DNA of 64,000 nt from Streptomyces pactum (GCF_016031615.1 NZ_JACYXC010000002.1:394655-458654), one strand, 5' to 3'. Counted from the stretch's first letter, positions 1 through 8,579 are shown. The notes: generated from the sequence alone by a model not told the origin. Numbers and translations are program-made.

Positions 1-1128
1 GGACCAGGCGGCGGTGATTCCGGCGTTCGTGCCGAACCATCCGGCGATGGGATAGGTGATCAGCCAGGCCAGGTGCGACAGGGAGAACTGGGCGGCGAAC
101 GCCTCGGGGATCGCGTTCCGCCCGACGGAGGCGCGCAGGACCTTGCCGGTGGGGGTGATGATCAGCGCCATGCCGGTGCCGATCGCGGTCCAGATGACCG
201 CCGTGCCGGTCCAGGTGGTGAGGCCGGCCGCGATGAGCGTCACCGCGGCGGTCGTACCGCCGACGAGGACTGCGGCCCCGGTCATCATGACGGTGCGGGC
301 GCTGATCCGGTCCAGGATGCGGGGCAGGACGAGGGCGGCCAGCAGGGTCCCGGTGCCGGAGGCGGCGAGCATCCAGGCGACGTCCGACTGCGAGCCGCCG
401 AGCTCGTCACGCACGTGGTTGATGGTGCTGACGACGACGATCGACCCGGCCGCCGCGACCACGAGGTTGAGCGCCATGACGCCACGCAGGCGCGGTGTCC
501 TGAAGAAGGTCCTGATCCCGGCCGCCGCCTTGTCCCAGGCCGTGGTGTGGGTGCTGGGGCGGGCGTCGGGGACGCGTGTCCGGGCGACGAGCAGGGCGGA
601 GAGCAGGAATCCGGCGGAGGTGCCCAGGAACAGGTGGTCGAAGCCGATGAACGTCAGGGCGACGGCCGCCAGCACGGGGCTGAGCAGACTCTCCATGGTG
701 GAGGCGACCTGGGAGGCGGACAGGGCGCGCGTGTAGTCGGACTCGTCGGTGACGATGTCGGGGATGACGGCCTGGAACGTCGGGGTGAACGCGGCGGAGG
801 CGGCCTGGAGCAGGCCGATCAGGACGTAGATGTGCCAGACCTCGCTGACCAGGGGCAGGGCCAGGACCACCGCGCCGCGGATCACGTCGAGGAGGACCAG
901 GAGGGTCCGTCTGGGAAACCGGTCGACGTACGCGGCGGCCAGCGGCGCTATGACGACGTACATGACCATCTTGATGGTGAGGGCGGTGCCGAGGACCATG
1001 CCGGCGCGCGGGCCGGCGAGGTCGTAGGCGAGCAGGCCCAGGGCCACCGTGGTCAGCCCGGTGCCGAACAGGGCGATGACCTGGGCGCTGAACAGATGGC
1101 GGTAGTCGCGGATGGCGAACAGACGCAT
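1..1128 (-). CDS. MFS transporter, incomplete at the window edge
   Basis: Cytoplasmic-membrane secondary transporter of the major facilitator superfamily. The 376 codons present begin MRLFAIRDYRHLFSAQ and alternate hydrophobic helices with short charged loops, including the typical loop AAYVDRFPRR after helix 2. This start matches the drug-exporter-like MFS subgroup. The reading frame is still open at base 1, so the last part (roughly the final helix or two) lies outside the window. It is the third gene of a same-strand run, 88 bp after the AhpD-like gene and behind the copper-type operator at 2891-2907. An export role in metal or oxidative stress is an inference from that context; the substrate cannot be read from the sequence. 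Confidence 0.85.
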   Translation of the reverse strand, partial: MRLFAIRDYRHLFSAQVIALFGTGLTTVALGLLAYDLAGPRAGMVLGTALTIKMVMYVVIAPLAAAYVDRFPRRTLLVLLDVIRGAVVLALPLVSEVWHIYVLIGLLQAASAAFTPTFQAVIPDIVTDESDYTRALSASQVASTMESLLSPVLAAVALTFIGFDHLFLGTSAGFLLSALLVARTRVPDARPSTHTTAWDKAAAGIRTFFRTPRLRGVMALNLVVAAAGSIVVVSTINHVRDELGGSQSDVAWMLAASGTGTLLAALVLPRILDRISARTVMMTGAAVLVGGTTAAVTLIAAGLTTWTGTAVIWTAIGTGMALIITPTGKVLRASVGRNAIPEAFAAQFSLSHLAWLITYPIAGWFGTNAGITAAWS

Positions 1129-1216
1129 GGCGTGGTTCCTTCCGTGTCCCTGCGGTGGGGCACGGGCCCGGGGCGGAGGCCGTGCCCCACGCGCACAGGC
1201 GGGGGTGTCTTCGGGT

Positions 1217-1747
1217 TCAGGCACCGGTGGCGCTGTCCGGTGTGAGGCCGGCGAGCAGGTTGAAGGCGCCGGTGAGGATGTTGAGTGCGACGATGCCGAC
1301 GACATCGGCCATCGCCCGGTCGCTGTAGCCGTGCTCGCGCAGCGCGTCGACCTGCTCATCGGTGATCGAGGACGGCTCGCGGTAGATCTGGAGGGCGAGG
1401 GCGATGATCGCCGCGGTCGCCGGATCGGCCGAGGTGCCGGCGCGGGCCCGCTCGATCTCGTCCTCGTCCACTCCGAGGGCGCGGGCGGCGCTGATGTGTG
1501 CGTCGAGGCACAGCCCGCATCCCTGCCGGGCCTGGACGGCGATCGAGATCCGTTCGCCGGTCCTGCGGTCGAGCTTGGCTCGTCCCATGGCCCGGCTGAG
1601 CTGGAGGTAGCCCCCCAGGACGGCCGGTGAGTGCGCCATGGTGGAGACCATGTCGCCGATGTGGCCATGGCGGGAGACCAGGTCGGCGAGAAGATCACGA
1701 GAGGCGCCGACCGCCGTGTCGGGCGTGAGTCGGGTCAGGCGGGGCAT
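1217..1747 (-). CDS. AhpD-like / carboxymuconolactone decarboxylase family protein
   Basis: A 176-residue all-alpha protein of the AhpD/CMD family. The redox signature CGLCLDAH (CxxC followed by xxxH) sits at about residues 73-80, the arrangement used by alkylhydroperoxidase AhpD-type proteins for peroxide reduction. The start MPRLTRLTPD at 1747 was chosen over an upstream extension because only this part has coding character, and GGAG lies just ahead (CCGGAAGGAGCGTC). It lies between the His-rich protein and the MFS gene on the same strand, with 112 bp before it, and is probably co-transcribed with both. Peroxidase activity is inferred from the motif. It could instead be a CMD-type protein of unknown substrate. 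Confidence 0.87.
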   Translation of the reverse strand: MPRLTRLTPDTAVGASRDLLADLVSRHGHIGDMVSTMAHSPAVLGGYLQLSRAMGRAKLDRRTGERISIAVQARQGCGLCLDAHISAARALGVDEDEIERARAGTSADPATAAIIALALQIYREPSSITDEQVDALREHGYSDRAMADVVGIVALNILTGAFNLLAGLTPDSATGA

Positions 1748-1859
1748 GACGCTCCTTCCGGTGCGGGGGACGGGGCCCGGGCGGCGGGCCCGGGCTCGAC
1801 GGGTCGGGCCCCCGTGGCCGCGCCGGGTGACGCGGCCACGGATCAGGGGCGTCACTCCG

Positions 1860-2828
1860 TCAGTGGTGTGCGTGGGCGCCGTGGTGGTGGCTCCCGTGCC
1901 CGGACGCGGCCTGGGCCGCCGCGTCCGGGCCGGGGGAGGGCGCGGTGGTCCGCACCGTGAACTCGGCGGTCCGGACGGAGCCGTCGTGCTGGAAGTCCAG
2001 GTACAGGCGGTAGGTGCCGGCCGACGGCGCGACCGCCATGAAGGCGATCTCGGGGCCCGGTGCGGTGGTGCCGTCACCGGGTTCGCCCTCCGGGTGGACG
2101 TGGAGGTAGCCCAGGTCGCCGACCCGCAGGGCCACCAGGTGCCCGTACGCGGCCAGATAGGGCTCCAGGTCGGTGACGGGGTGGCCGTTCCGGCTGACGG
2201 TGAGGGTCAGCGCGCTCGCCTCACCGGGCACCAGTCCGCCGTCGAGGACCACGGTGTACTCGCCGACCCGTGCGGTCCGGTCCACCTCGGGGAGCGGGCG
2301 CGGGTCGTACGGTCCGGCGACCGCCACGTCGATGCCCAGCGTCATGGTCCCGTCGTGGCCGGCCGGGTGGATGTCGGTGAAGAATCTCCAGTCCCCCGGT
2401 TCCAGGGCCAGTTCGACGCTCCAGGTGCCCTTTTCGTCCCGCACCGGGTGCACGTGCTGGAACCCGGCCGTGTCGCGCCGGACGGCGATGAAGTGCAGCT
2501 CCTTCTCGTGCTCGGGCACGAACGCGGTCACCGCCCGCCCGTCGGGACCGGTCACCCGGAAGCTGACCGTCTGCACGCCGGCGGGGAGGATCGTCGAGTC
2601 GAACTCCAGGGTGTATCCGTTCTCGGAGACCGACAGTCCGCCGGGCCGGGTTCCGCCGTGCCCGGCGTGCCCGGCGTGGCCGCCGTGGCCGGCGTGGCCG
2701 CCGTGGCCGGCGTGCCCGGCATGGTCCTGGTGGCCGGTGTGCCCGCCGTGTCCGGCGTGGCCGGTGTGCTCGCCGTGGCCCTGGTGGCCGTTGTGGTTGG
2801 TGTGGTCGTGGGCGGAGTGGTTCGTCAT
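1860..2828 (-). CDS. His-rich putative copper-handling protein
   Basis: A 322-residue protein whose first about 60 residues are a His-Gly repeat (HAGHGGH-type units) and whose end is again His-rich (HGSHHHGAHAHH). The middle (about 65-300) contains beta-rich segments with HVHP and YLHVHP motifs, likely metal ligands. There is no clear signal peptide or membrane helix, so a cytoplasmic or peripheral metal-binding role is more likely than a secreted one. The ATG at 2828 has GGGAG about 6 nt upstream. A near-perfect copper-type operator lies 63 bp ahead of the start, which supports metal-induced expression. It heads a run with an AhpD-like protein and an MFS transporter. I know such proteins as conserved hypotheticals of streptomycetes; copper binding is inferred. 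Confidence 0.8.
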   Translation of the reverse strand: MTNHSAHDHTNHNGHQGHGEHTGHAGHGGHTGHQDHAGHAGHGGHAGHGGHAGHAGHGGTRPGGLSVSENGYTLEFDSTILPAGVQTVSFRVTGPDGRAVTAFVPEHEKELHFIAVRRDTAGFQHVHPVRDEKGTWSVELALEPGDWRFFTDIHPAGHDGTMTLGIDVAVAGPYDPRPLPEVDRTARVGEYTVVLDGGLVPGEASALTLTVSRNGHPVTDLEPYLAAYGHLVALRVGDLGYLHVHPEGEPGDGTTAPGPEIAFMAVAPSAGTYRLYLDFQHDGSVRTAEFTVRTTAPSPGPDAAAQAASGHGSHHHGAHAHH

Positions 2829-2890
2829 GACGTCTCCCGGTGGTGATGCGCCTTCCGGCGCCGTCCGATCAGCTCGTTGATCGGAACCAT

Positions 2891-2907
2891 ATACCCCCCA
2901 GGGGTAT
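2891..2907. promoter_or_regulatory. CsoR-type copper operator
   Basis: The sequence ATACCCC-CCA-GGGGTAT is a perfect inverted repeat with 7-bp arms. It matches the known Streptomyces CsoR operator pattern (ATACCCC...GGGGTAT). It sits 63 bp upstream of the His-rich gene, and the TATATG next to it could act as the minus-strand -10 box, so a bound repressor would block transcription until copper rises. No csoR gene is in the window. Confidence 0.72.
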
Positions 2908-3241
2908 TCCGGTAGCCCGGTGATCGAAAAGTTGCGACGGGGTTCGCCCAGGTGGGTCTCCACGGGCGGGCCGTTCACCGGCCGGCGTCCGTGGCCGCCG
3001 GTGTGTCCGAACGGCTGCATCGGCGGTGGACGCCTCGGCCGGCGGCCGAAGGAGCGGAGCGGGGCAGCAGCGACGCGCGGGCAGGCGAAGCGGTTCTGCC
3101 CGCCCCCCGTACGGGCGCGCCGTCGATTCCCCGCCCATCCCCGGAGACGCGGGCATCTCCCGCCGGACGGCACGGCAACTGCCGCAGGCCGCCGGGGCCT
3201 TGACCTCTTTGGTGAGGCCTCCCGGAGGATCGCGGTCCGCG

Positions 3242-3988
3242 TCAGGTGGTGGGGCGGGCGCCGGGGGTGTGGCCGAACGTACGGCGGAAGACGTCGATGA
3301 AGGTGCTGGCGGAGGACCAGCCGCACCGGTGGGCGACGGTGGTGACGGGGGTGCCGTCGGCGAGGAGCACCAGGGCGTGGTGGAGTCTGATCTGGGTGCG
3401 CCACTGGGGGTAGGTGAGGCCGAGGTCCTCGCGGAGCCGGCGGGAGAGGGTGCGGGCGCTGGCGCCGATCCGCTGTCCGAGCTCGTCCAGGGAACGGTTG
3501 TCCGCGGGATCGGCGCGCAGGATGTCGTGCAGTTCCCGGAGCAGGGGGTCGGTGGGGCTCGGCAGGTGCAGGGGCTGTTCGCGGGAGACGGTGAGCTGGT
3601 CGAGCAGCACGGCGCGCAGACGCCGGCGGGGCGGACCGTCGTTGTCGGGGGCGCGGGTGTAGGCGACGATGAGTTCGCGCAGGAGGGGGCCGACGGCGAG
3701 GACGGCCGGTTCGTCGAGGCCGAGGGGATTGATGGTGGCGGGCAGGCCGACGAGGTGGAGGTCGAGTTCGCCGTGGGCCTGGTGCCGGTGGACGGTGCCG
3801 GCGGGGATCCAGAGCGCGCGGGTGGCGGGGGCGACCCAGGAGCCGGCGTCGGTGGTCACGGCAATGATGCCCTGGCTGGCGTAGGCGATCTGGTGGTCGT
3901 CATGGCGGTGCGCGTCGATCTCGCCCCCGGACGCCAGACGCTGGGTCCGGGTCGGCGCGACCGGAGTGTGGCGGATTTTCTGCATCAC
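3242..3988 (-). CDS. AraC-family regulator with N-terminal cupin
   Basis: Cytoplasmic DNA-binding regulator of about 248 residues. Residues about 15-90 form a small cupin sensor (HRHDDHQIAY, IPAGTVHRHQ), and the last 90 residues carry the double helix-turn-helix of AraC proteins (RIGASARTLSRRLRE, then WSSASTFIDVFRRTFG). GTG at 3988 and ATG at 3985 are adjacent possible starts. It is divergent from the MFS gene at 4032 with only 43 bp between them, the layout of NimR/NimT-type regulator-exporter pairs. It probably controls that exporter and itself from the shared gap. The inducer is unknown. Confidence 0.88.
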   Translation of the reverse strand: MMQKIRHTPVAPTRTQRLASGGEIDAHRHDDHQIAYASQGIIAVTTDAGSWVAPATRALWIPAGTVHRHQAHGELDLHLVGLPATINPLGLDEPAVLAVGPLLRELIVAYTRAPDNDGPPRRRLRAVLLDQLTVSREQPLHLPSPTDPLLRELHDILRADPADNRSLDELGQRIGASARTLSRRLREDLGLTYPQWRTQIRLHHALVLLADGTPVTTVAHRCGWSSASTFIDVFRRTFGHTPGARPTT

Positions 3989-4014
3989 CTGTCAATTTAA
4001 CGAAAGCGCGACAG
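3989..4014. promoter_or_regulatory. Shared divergent control region, CTGTC...GACAG repeat
   Basis: The 43-bp gap between the AraC gene and the MFS gene contains CTGTC (3989-3993) and GACAG (4010-4014) as inverted arms around an AT-richer centre. TTGACA on the minus strand overlaps the first arm. This is a plausible binding site for the divergent AraC regulator. The arms are short, so the call is tentative. Confidence 0.35.
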
Positions 4015-4031
4015 CACGTGGTTCTCCGAGC

Positions 4032-5228
4032 ATGGGGCGGGTGCGAAGGAATACAACGATCTCCCTGCTGGCCGCGGGGCACGCCTGCGTCGATGTCTAC
4101 CAGGGCGCCGTCGCGGCGCTGATCCCGTTCTTCGTGGCCGAACGGGACTACAGCTACGCGGTGGCCTCCGGCATCGTGCTGGCCGCCTCCCTGCTGTCGT
4201 CGGTGGCCCAGCCGGTGTTCGGCGCGCTCACCGATCGGTGGTCGATGCCGTGGCTGCTGCCGGCCAGCACTCTGCTGGGCGGCGTGGGCATCGCGCTCAG
4301 CGGCCTGAGCGGCTCCTACGGGCTCACCCTGGCCTTCGTCGCCGTCTCCGGCATCGGCGTGGCCGCCTACCACCCGGAGTCCGCCCGGGTGGCCCGGATC
4401 GCCGGCCGGGGCAGCCACAGCGCGATGGGCTGGTTCTCCCTCGGCGGCAACATCGGCTTCGCCCTCGCCCCGCTCATGGTGTCGGTGGTCATCGGGCAGG
4501 GTTCCCTGCACCGGACACCGCTGCTGGTGCTGCCCGCGCTCGCCGGCGCCGCCCTGTGCGTGCCCGTCCTGCGGATGCTCGCCCGGTCCCGGGCCGGCAC
4601 GTCCACGGCACCGGTGCCCCGGGCCGCCGACGACGTGGCCTCGTTCGTGAAGCTGTCCCTGGCGGTCGTCTTCCGCTCCGTCGTCTTCACCGGGCTGAGC
4701 ACCTTCATCGCCCTCCACGCCCAGCAGCGCGCGCCGGGCGGCACCACCGGCGGGACCGTCGCCCTGTTCCTGCTGTTCCTGGGCGGCGCGGTCGGCTCGG
4801 TGCTGGGCGGGAACCTGGCCGACCGCTACGGCCGGGTCCGTGTCTCCCGCTGGTCGTACCTGCTGTCGGTCGTCGCCGTCGCCGGAGCGGTCCACGTGCC
4901 CGGCCCGGCGATGTTCCTCTTCGTGGCCCTCACCTCCGCCGGCCTGTACGTCCCGTTCTCCCTCCAGGTCACCCTCGGACAGGACTACCTGCCCTCCCGC
5001 GTCGGCACCGCCAGCGGGATCACCCTCGGCCTCACCGTCAGCATCGGCGGCCTCGTCAGCCCCCTGCTGGGGCTCCTGGCCGACTCCACCTCCCTCCGGA
5101 CGGCCCTCACCCCGCTGATCGCCATGCCCCTCCTGAGCTGGCTCCTCTTCCGTGCCCTGCCCGAACCCGCCGGCCCCGCGCCCCGGGCCGCCGTCCCCGC
5201 GCCCACAGCCGTGCGCCAGGACACGTAG
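4032..5228 (+). CDS. MFS exporter, fosmidomycin-resistance (Fsr)-like
   Basis: A 398-residue inner-membrane transporter with 12 predicted helices. The N-terminal signature HACVDVYQGAVAALIPFFV and the loop FGALTDRW resemble the Fsr (fosmidomycin resistance) branch of the MFS; the second half repeats the pattern with GGNLADRYGR. ATG at 4032 is preferred because residues upstream in the same frame overlap the divergent AraC gene and lack coding character. The C-terminal tail is rich in Ala and Pro. It probably exports a small toxic compound under control of the divergent AraC protein; the real substrate is not known. Confidence 0.87.
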   Translation: MGRVRRNTTISLLAAGHACVDVYQGAVAALIPFFVAERDYSYAVASGIVLAASLLSSVAQPVFGALTDRWSMPWLLPASTLLGGVGIALSGLSGSYGLTLAFVAVSGIGVAAYHPESARVARIAGRGSHSAMGWFSLGGNIGFALAPLMVSVVIGQGSLHRTPLLVLPALAGAALCVPVLRMLARSRAGTSTAPVPRAADDVASFVKLSLAVVFRSVVFTGLSTFIALHAQQRAPGGTTGGTVALFLLFLGGAVGSVLGGNLADRYGRVRVSRWSYLLSVVAVAGAVHVPGPAMFLFVALTSAGLYVPFSLQVTLGQDYLPSRVGTASGITLGLTVSIGGLVSPLLGLLADSTSLRTALTPLIAMPLLSWLLFRALPEPAGPAPRAAVPAPTAVRQDT

Positions 5229-5439
5229 CCCCGCGCCGGCCGGCGGGCCCGTACCCGTACCGGCCGGGGGTGCACGGCACGTGCGGACAGCCCGGGCGTC
5301 GTGACCCCGCACCGGTCCGCCGCCGCTTCTCCGGCGACACCCGCGCCTGGCCCCCGGGACCTCAGGAGCGCACCGCCCGGCGGCCGGCCGCGGGGCGCCG
5401 TCGTGTCCCACCGCCCCGCCCGGCGGACCGGTCCGGCGG

Positions 5440-5778
5440 TCAGCCGGCGGTGGCGCTGTCGGCGTCGGGGTGGACGGTGAAGACCTGGTCGAGACCGACG
5501 ACGGCCAGGATGCGCAGGGTGTCCTTCGGGACCGCTGCCAGGGCGATGTCGGCGCCGGCGGCCAGGGCACGCTGGCGGGCCGCGAGCAAGGCGGTGATAC
5601 CGCTGGAGTCGCAGAAGTCCATACCCGCGAGATCGATGACCAGGCGCCGGCCGGGAGCCAGGTCGAGGGCGTCGATCCGGTGGCGCAGGGTCGGGGCACA
5701 GGCGTGGTCGAGGTCGCCGGCGACGTGCACGACGGGGCCGGTGACGGTGTCTTCGCAGGTGACGTTCAGTGGGCTCAT
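5440..5778 (-). CDS. STAS-domain anti-sigma factor antagonist (RsbV-like)
   Basis: A 112-residue single STAS domain. The phosphorylation loop reads MDFCDSSGITAL around residues 53-64, where the Ser after Asp is the residue phosphorylated by an anti-sigma kinase and dephosphorylated by a PP2C phosphatase. The ATG overlaps the stop of the upstream phosphatase gene (ATGA), so translation is coupled. In the Bacillus stress cascade RsbV sequesters the anti-sigma factor once dephosphorylated, and this protein fits that role. No anti-sigma kinase or sigma factor gene is adjacent, so its partner is encoded elsewhere. Confidence 0.93.
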   Translation of the reverse strand: MSPLNVTCEDTVTGPVVHVAGDLDHACAPTLRHRIDALDLAPGRRLVIDLAGMDFCDSSGITALLAARQRALAAGADIALAAVPKDTLRILAVVGLDQVFTVHPDADSATAG

Positions 5779-7064
5779 CGCGCTGGATTCGTTGCGGGAC
5801 CGGGGTGCGGAGGGGCGGCGGGGACGCCGAGCGTGAGCAGGGCGGTGTCGTCGTCGAGACCGTCACCGAATCCGGCCAGCAGCCCGGTCAGCGCGGCGAT
5901 CACCTCGCGGGCGCCGGCCGGGGCGTGGCGGGTGGCGAAGTCGAGCAGGGCGTCGTCGCCGAACAGGCTGTCACGGCGGGGCCCGGTGCGCGCCTCGGTG
6001 AGACCGTCGGTGTAGAGCAGCAGCGTTTCGCCCGGGGCGAGAGTGGTGGTGGCGGTGGCGAACCGGGCCTCGGCCAGGGCGCCGACGAGCATGCCGCCGG
6101 GGGTGGGCAGGAAGTCGGCGTGGCCGCCGGCGCGCAGCACGAGGGCCGGGGGATGGCCGCCGGAGGCCAGGCGGATGCTGGTGCTGCCGCTCACCGGGTC
6201 GGGCTCGGCGGTGCCGAAGACGACGGTGCAGTAGCGGGGGTCGCCGGTGGCGGCGTACCGGTCGTGCAGCACCTGGTTCAGGGTGGTCAGGGCGGTGGCC
6301 GGCTCGGCGTCGTGCAGGGCCGCGGCGCGCAGGGTGTAGCGGGTCAGTGAGGTCAGGGCGGCGGCCTGGGGGCCCTTGCCGCACACGTCGCCGAGGAAGA
6401 ACGCCCACCGCTTGCCGTCCACGGGGAACAGGTCGTAGAAGTCGCCGCCGAGCCGGTCGGGGGAGGCGGTGTGGTAGTAGAAGGCGCTCTCCATGCCCGG
6501 CACCTCCGGCAGGGTGTCGGGCACCAGGGAGCGCTGCAGGACGGCGAGGGCCTCGGCGAGGCGGGCCCGGTCGGCCTCGGCCTGCCGGCGGGCCTGCTCC
6601 GCCTCCCGCCGGCGGCGCAGCAGCTCCTGCTCGTAGGCACGGCGGTCGGAGGCGTCGAAGACGGTGGTGCGGATCAGCAGCGGCTCCCCCTCGCTGCCGT
6701 ACTTGAGCGCGGAGGAGACCAGCACCGGCAGCCGGGCGCCGCCGGCGGTCTTCAGCTCCAGGGCGATGCCCGTCAGCCGCCCCTGCATGCGCAGCAGGGG
6801 CGCGAAGTGCGTCTCGTGGTACAGCTTGCCGCCGACGGTGAGCAGGTCGGCGAAGCGCACCCGTCCCACCACACCCTCGCGCTCCAGTCCCAGCCAGTCC
6901 AGCAGCGTGCTGTTGATCTTGGCGATGGTGCCGTCCAGCAGCGTCGACAGATAGCCGCAGGGCGCCGATTCGTACAGCTCCTCGGCGCTGTCCTCCAGCA
7001 GCGCGGTGAACTCCGCGTCCGTCCCCGGTCCGAGCGGTTCCGGAAGTTCGCCCGTACGGCACAT
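5775..7064 (-). CDS. rsbP: PAS-PP2C (SpoIIE-type) protein phosphatase, RsbP-like
   Basis: A 429-residue soluble phosphatase. Residues about 25-145 form a PAS sensor domain, followed by an Arg/Glu/Ala-rich coiled coil (about 150-180) and a PP2C/SpoIIE catalytic domain with the metal-binding motifs GGDFYDLF, GDVCGKG, LYTDGLTEA and DDDTALL. This is the architecture of Bacillus RsbP (PAS, coiled coil, PP2C). ATG at 7064 shares a base with the stop of the RsbQ-like gene (TGATG), and its own stop overlaps the STAS start. Expected role: dephosphorylate the STAS antagonist in response to a signal passed by the hydrolase. The symbol reflects architecture and context, not a measured similarity. Confidence 0.88.
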   Translation of the reverse strand: MCRTGELPEPLGPGTDAEFTALLEDSAEELYESAPCGYLSTLLDGTIAKINSTLLDWLGLEREGVVGRVRFADLLTVGGKLYHETHFAPLLRMQGRLTGIALELKTAGGARLPVLVSSALKYGSEGEPLLIRTTVFDASDRRAYEQELLRRRREAEQARRQAEADRARLAEALAVLQRSLVPDTLPEVPGMESAFYYHTASPDRLGGDFYDLFPVDGKRWAFFLGDVCGKGPQAAALTSLTRYTLRAAALHDAEPATALTTLNQVLHDRYAATGDPRYCTVVFGTAEPDPVSGSTSIRLASGGHPPALVLRAGGHADFLPTPGGMLVGALAEARFATATTTLAPGETLLLYTDGLTEARTGPRRDSLFGDDALLDFATRHAPAGAREVIAALTGLLAGFGDGLDDDTALLTLGVPAAPPHPGPATNPAR

Positions 7065-7867
7065 CACGGCAGGTCTTTGAGGAAGTCGAGCATCGCCGCG
7101 GCGGTCGCCTCGGGGGCGCTCAGCTGCGGACAGTGGCCGGTGGCGTCCAGGGTGACCAGACGCGAGGCGGGGATCGCGGCATGCACGAAAGCACCGACCT
7201 CCCGGGGTGCGATGACGTCCTGGGAGCACTCCAGCACCAGCGTCGGCACCGTGACGGACTTCAGGTCCTCGCGGCTGTCGGACAGGAACGTGGTGCGGGC
7301 GAAGACGCGCGCGATGTCCGGGTCGGTGGCGCAGAAGCTGTTGGTCAGTTCCTGGCCGAGCTCGGGCCGCTCCGGGTTCCCCATGATCACAGGGGCCATG
7401 GCGGAGGACCAGCCCAGGTAGTTCGTCTCCAGGGCCTCCAGCAGCTCGTCGATGTCCTCCGCGCTGAACCCGCCGCGGTAGCCGTCGTCGTCGATGTAGC
7501 AGGGCGAGGGGGCCACCATCACCAGCGCCCGGATCCGCTCGGGGATCCTTTGCGCGGCCAGCAAGCCGACCATGGCGCTGACCGAATGCCCCACGAACAC
7601 CGCCTGCTCAAGATCCAGGTCCTGGCAGACCTCCACCACGTCCTGCGCGTAGCCGTCGAGGGAGGCGTAGCGCCGCGGGTCGAAGGCGGACAGGTCCGAG
7701 CCGCCGGAACCGACGTAGTCGAACAGCACCAGCCGGTAATCCTCGGCCAGCGCCGGCACGATCAGGCGCCACATGTTCTGGTCACAGCCGAACCCGTGGG
7801 CCAGCACGACCACGGGCCCGTCCGGCCTGCCGGTGACCGTTACGTTGTTCCTGCGGCGCATGTCCAT
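7064..7867 (-). CDS. rsbQ: RsbQ-like alpha/beta hydrolase
   Basis: A 267-residue alpha/beta hydrolase very close in length and layout to Bacillus RsbQ. Visible triad candidates are Ser95 in GHSVSAMVG, Asp217 in ECSQDVIAP and His245 in ATGHCPQLS, near the positions known for RsbQ (96, 219, 247). The early segment AHGFGCDQNMW is also characteristic. Of three in-frame ATGs (7876, 7867, 7861), 7867 has GGGAG at the best spacing. RsbQ is needed for RsbP activation in energy stress and is related to plant D14/KAI2 receptors; a small hydrophobic ligand is therefore plausible but not shown. The gene overlaps the phosphatase start. Confidence 0.9.
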   Translation of the reverse strand: MDMRRRNNVTVTGRPDGPVVVLAHGFGCDQNMWRLIVPALAEDYRLVLFDYVGSGGSDLSAFDPRRYASLDGYAQDVVEVCQDLDLEQAVFVGHSVSAMVGLLAAQRIPERIRALVMVAPSPCYIDDDGYRGGFSAEDIDELLEALETNYLGWSSAMAPVIMGNPERPELGQELTNSFCATDPDIARVFARTTFLSDSREDLKSVTVPTLVLECSQDVIAPREVGAFVHAAIPASRLVTLDATGHCPQLSAPEATAAAMLDFLKDLP

Positions 7868-8244
7868 GAGGGTCATTCTCCCACCCGGTCCGGACCAGCC
7901 GGCAGGCACCCCGGAGCCCCGCCACCGCGCTCCCGCCCGGAAGGGGGCCCGGCGACCCGCGGCCCTGCCCCCGCGCGTCAACGGGACCGCCCCGTGGCGG
8001 TGGGGCCCGCCCTGCATCGCGAGGCCGCCCCGCCGGCCGGCGTCACGACGACCGGCACGGGCTGCCGCCGCTGCCCGGCACCCGCCGCGGCCCGCCCCGC
8101 CGCCCTGCTGCGGCCAGGGTGTGCCGATGAGCCCGGCACACCCCCTGGACACCGCGGCCGGTACGGCCTCCACGAGGTGCCGCGATCCCGGCCACGACCG
8201 GGCGCGGCCACGGTGGTACGGGATCTGCGGCCGCCGGGCGGGGC
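7868..8244. other. 377-bp gap, no gene seen
   Basis: GC-rich spacer between rsbQ and the two-helix membrane protein gene. Reading frames here are open on both strands but show no consistent codon bias and no recognisable domain. The rsbQ promoter should lie near its left end; I could not pick convincing -35/-10 boxes. Confidence 0.5.
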
Positions 8245-8463
8245 TCAGCGGCGGCCGAGGACCCTCGCGTGGCGGTAGGCCCAGCCGGTGAGCAGCAGCC
8301 CGGCGGCGCTGAGGGCGGCGTGGGCCACCAGCGCCGGAGCGAAACCGCCGGGCAGCCACCCGAGCAGTCCCCGGTGGCCGTGGTCGAGGAGCAGCCGGAC
8401 CAGGCCCTGCCCGAAGACCGCCAGCACGAGCATGCCAAGGACCTGCAGGACGTCGTACTTCAC
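8245..8463 (-). CDS. Small two-helix membrane protein
   Basis: A 72-residue protein with two hydrophobic stretches, about 6-25 (VLGMLVLAVFGQGLVRLLL) and 40-60 (VAHAALSAAGLLLTGWAY), joined by a loop with HGHRG and ending RHARVLGRR, suggesting an inner-membrane hairpin. GTG at 8463 is chosen because AAGGGA lies about 7 nt upstream and residues before it lack coding character. It is divergent from a TetR regulator, which probably represses it. No family name recognised. Confidence 0.7.
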   Translation of the reverse strand: MKYDVLQVLGMLVLAVFGQGLVRLLLDHGHRGLLGWLPGGFAPALVAHAALSAAGLLLTGWAYRHARVLGRR

Positions 8464-8579
8464 GCTTGATCCCTTCAGGAGATGTGTTACGAACGTATCA
8501 ATCGCACTGCATCCAAATTCCCTGGGTTTGCAGTCAAATTGATGTTCCGTCACAGATTTTTCGGCGCTACGGTGAAGGG
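8464..8579. promoter_or_regulatory. Divergent promoter region with imperfect inverted repeats
   Basis: This AT-richer gap separates the membrane protein from the zinc-finger TetR gene. TGTTACGAAC...ATCAAT on the left is mirrored by ATTGATGTTCCGTCACA on the right, and an inner pair CTGCATCCAAA / TGGGTTTGCAG lies between them. Such nested imperfect repeats fit a TetR operator. A TACGGT box lies just before the GTG of the regulator, so its mRNA may be leaderless. Confidence 0.45.

Noticed and set aside
2970..3240. Open frames between the copper operator and the AraC gene
   Set aside because: Frames exist on both strands but lack codon bias, domains and ribosome binding sites.
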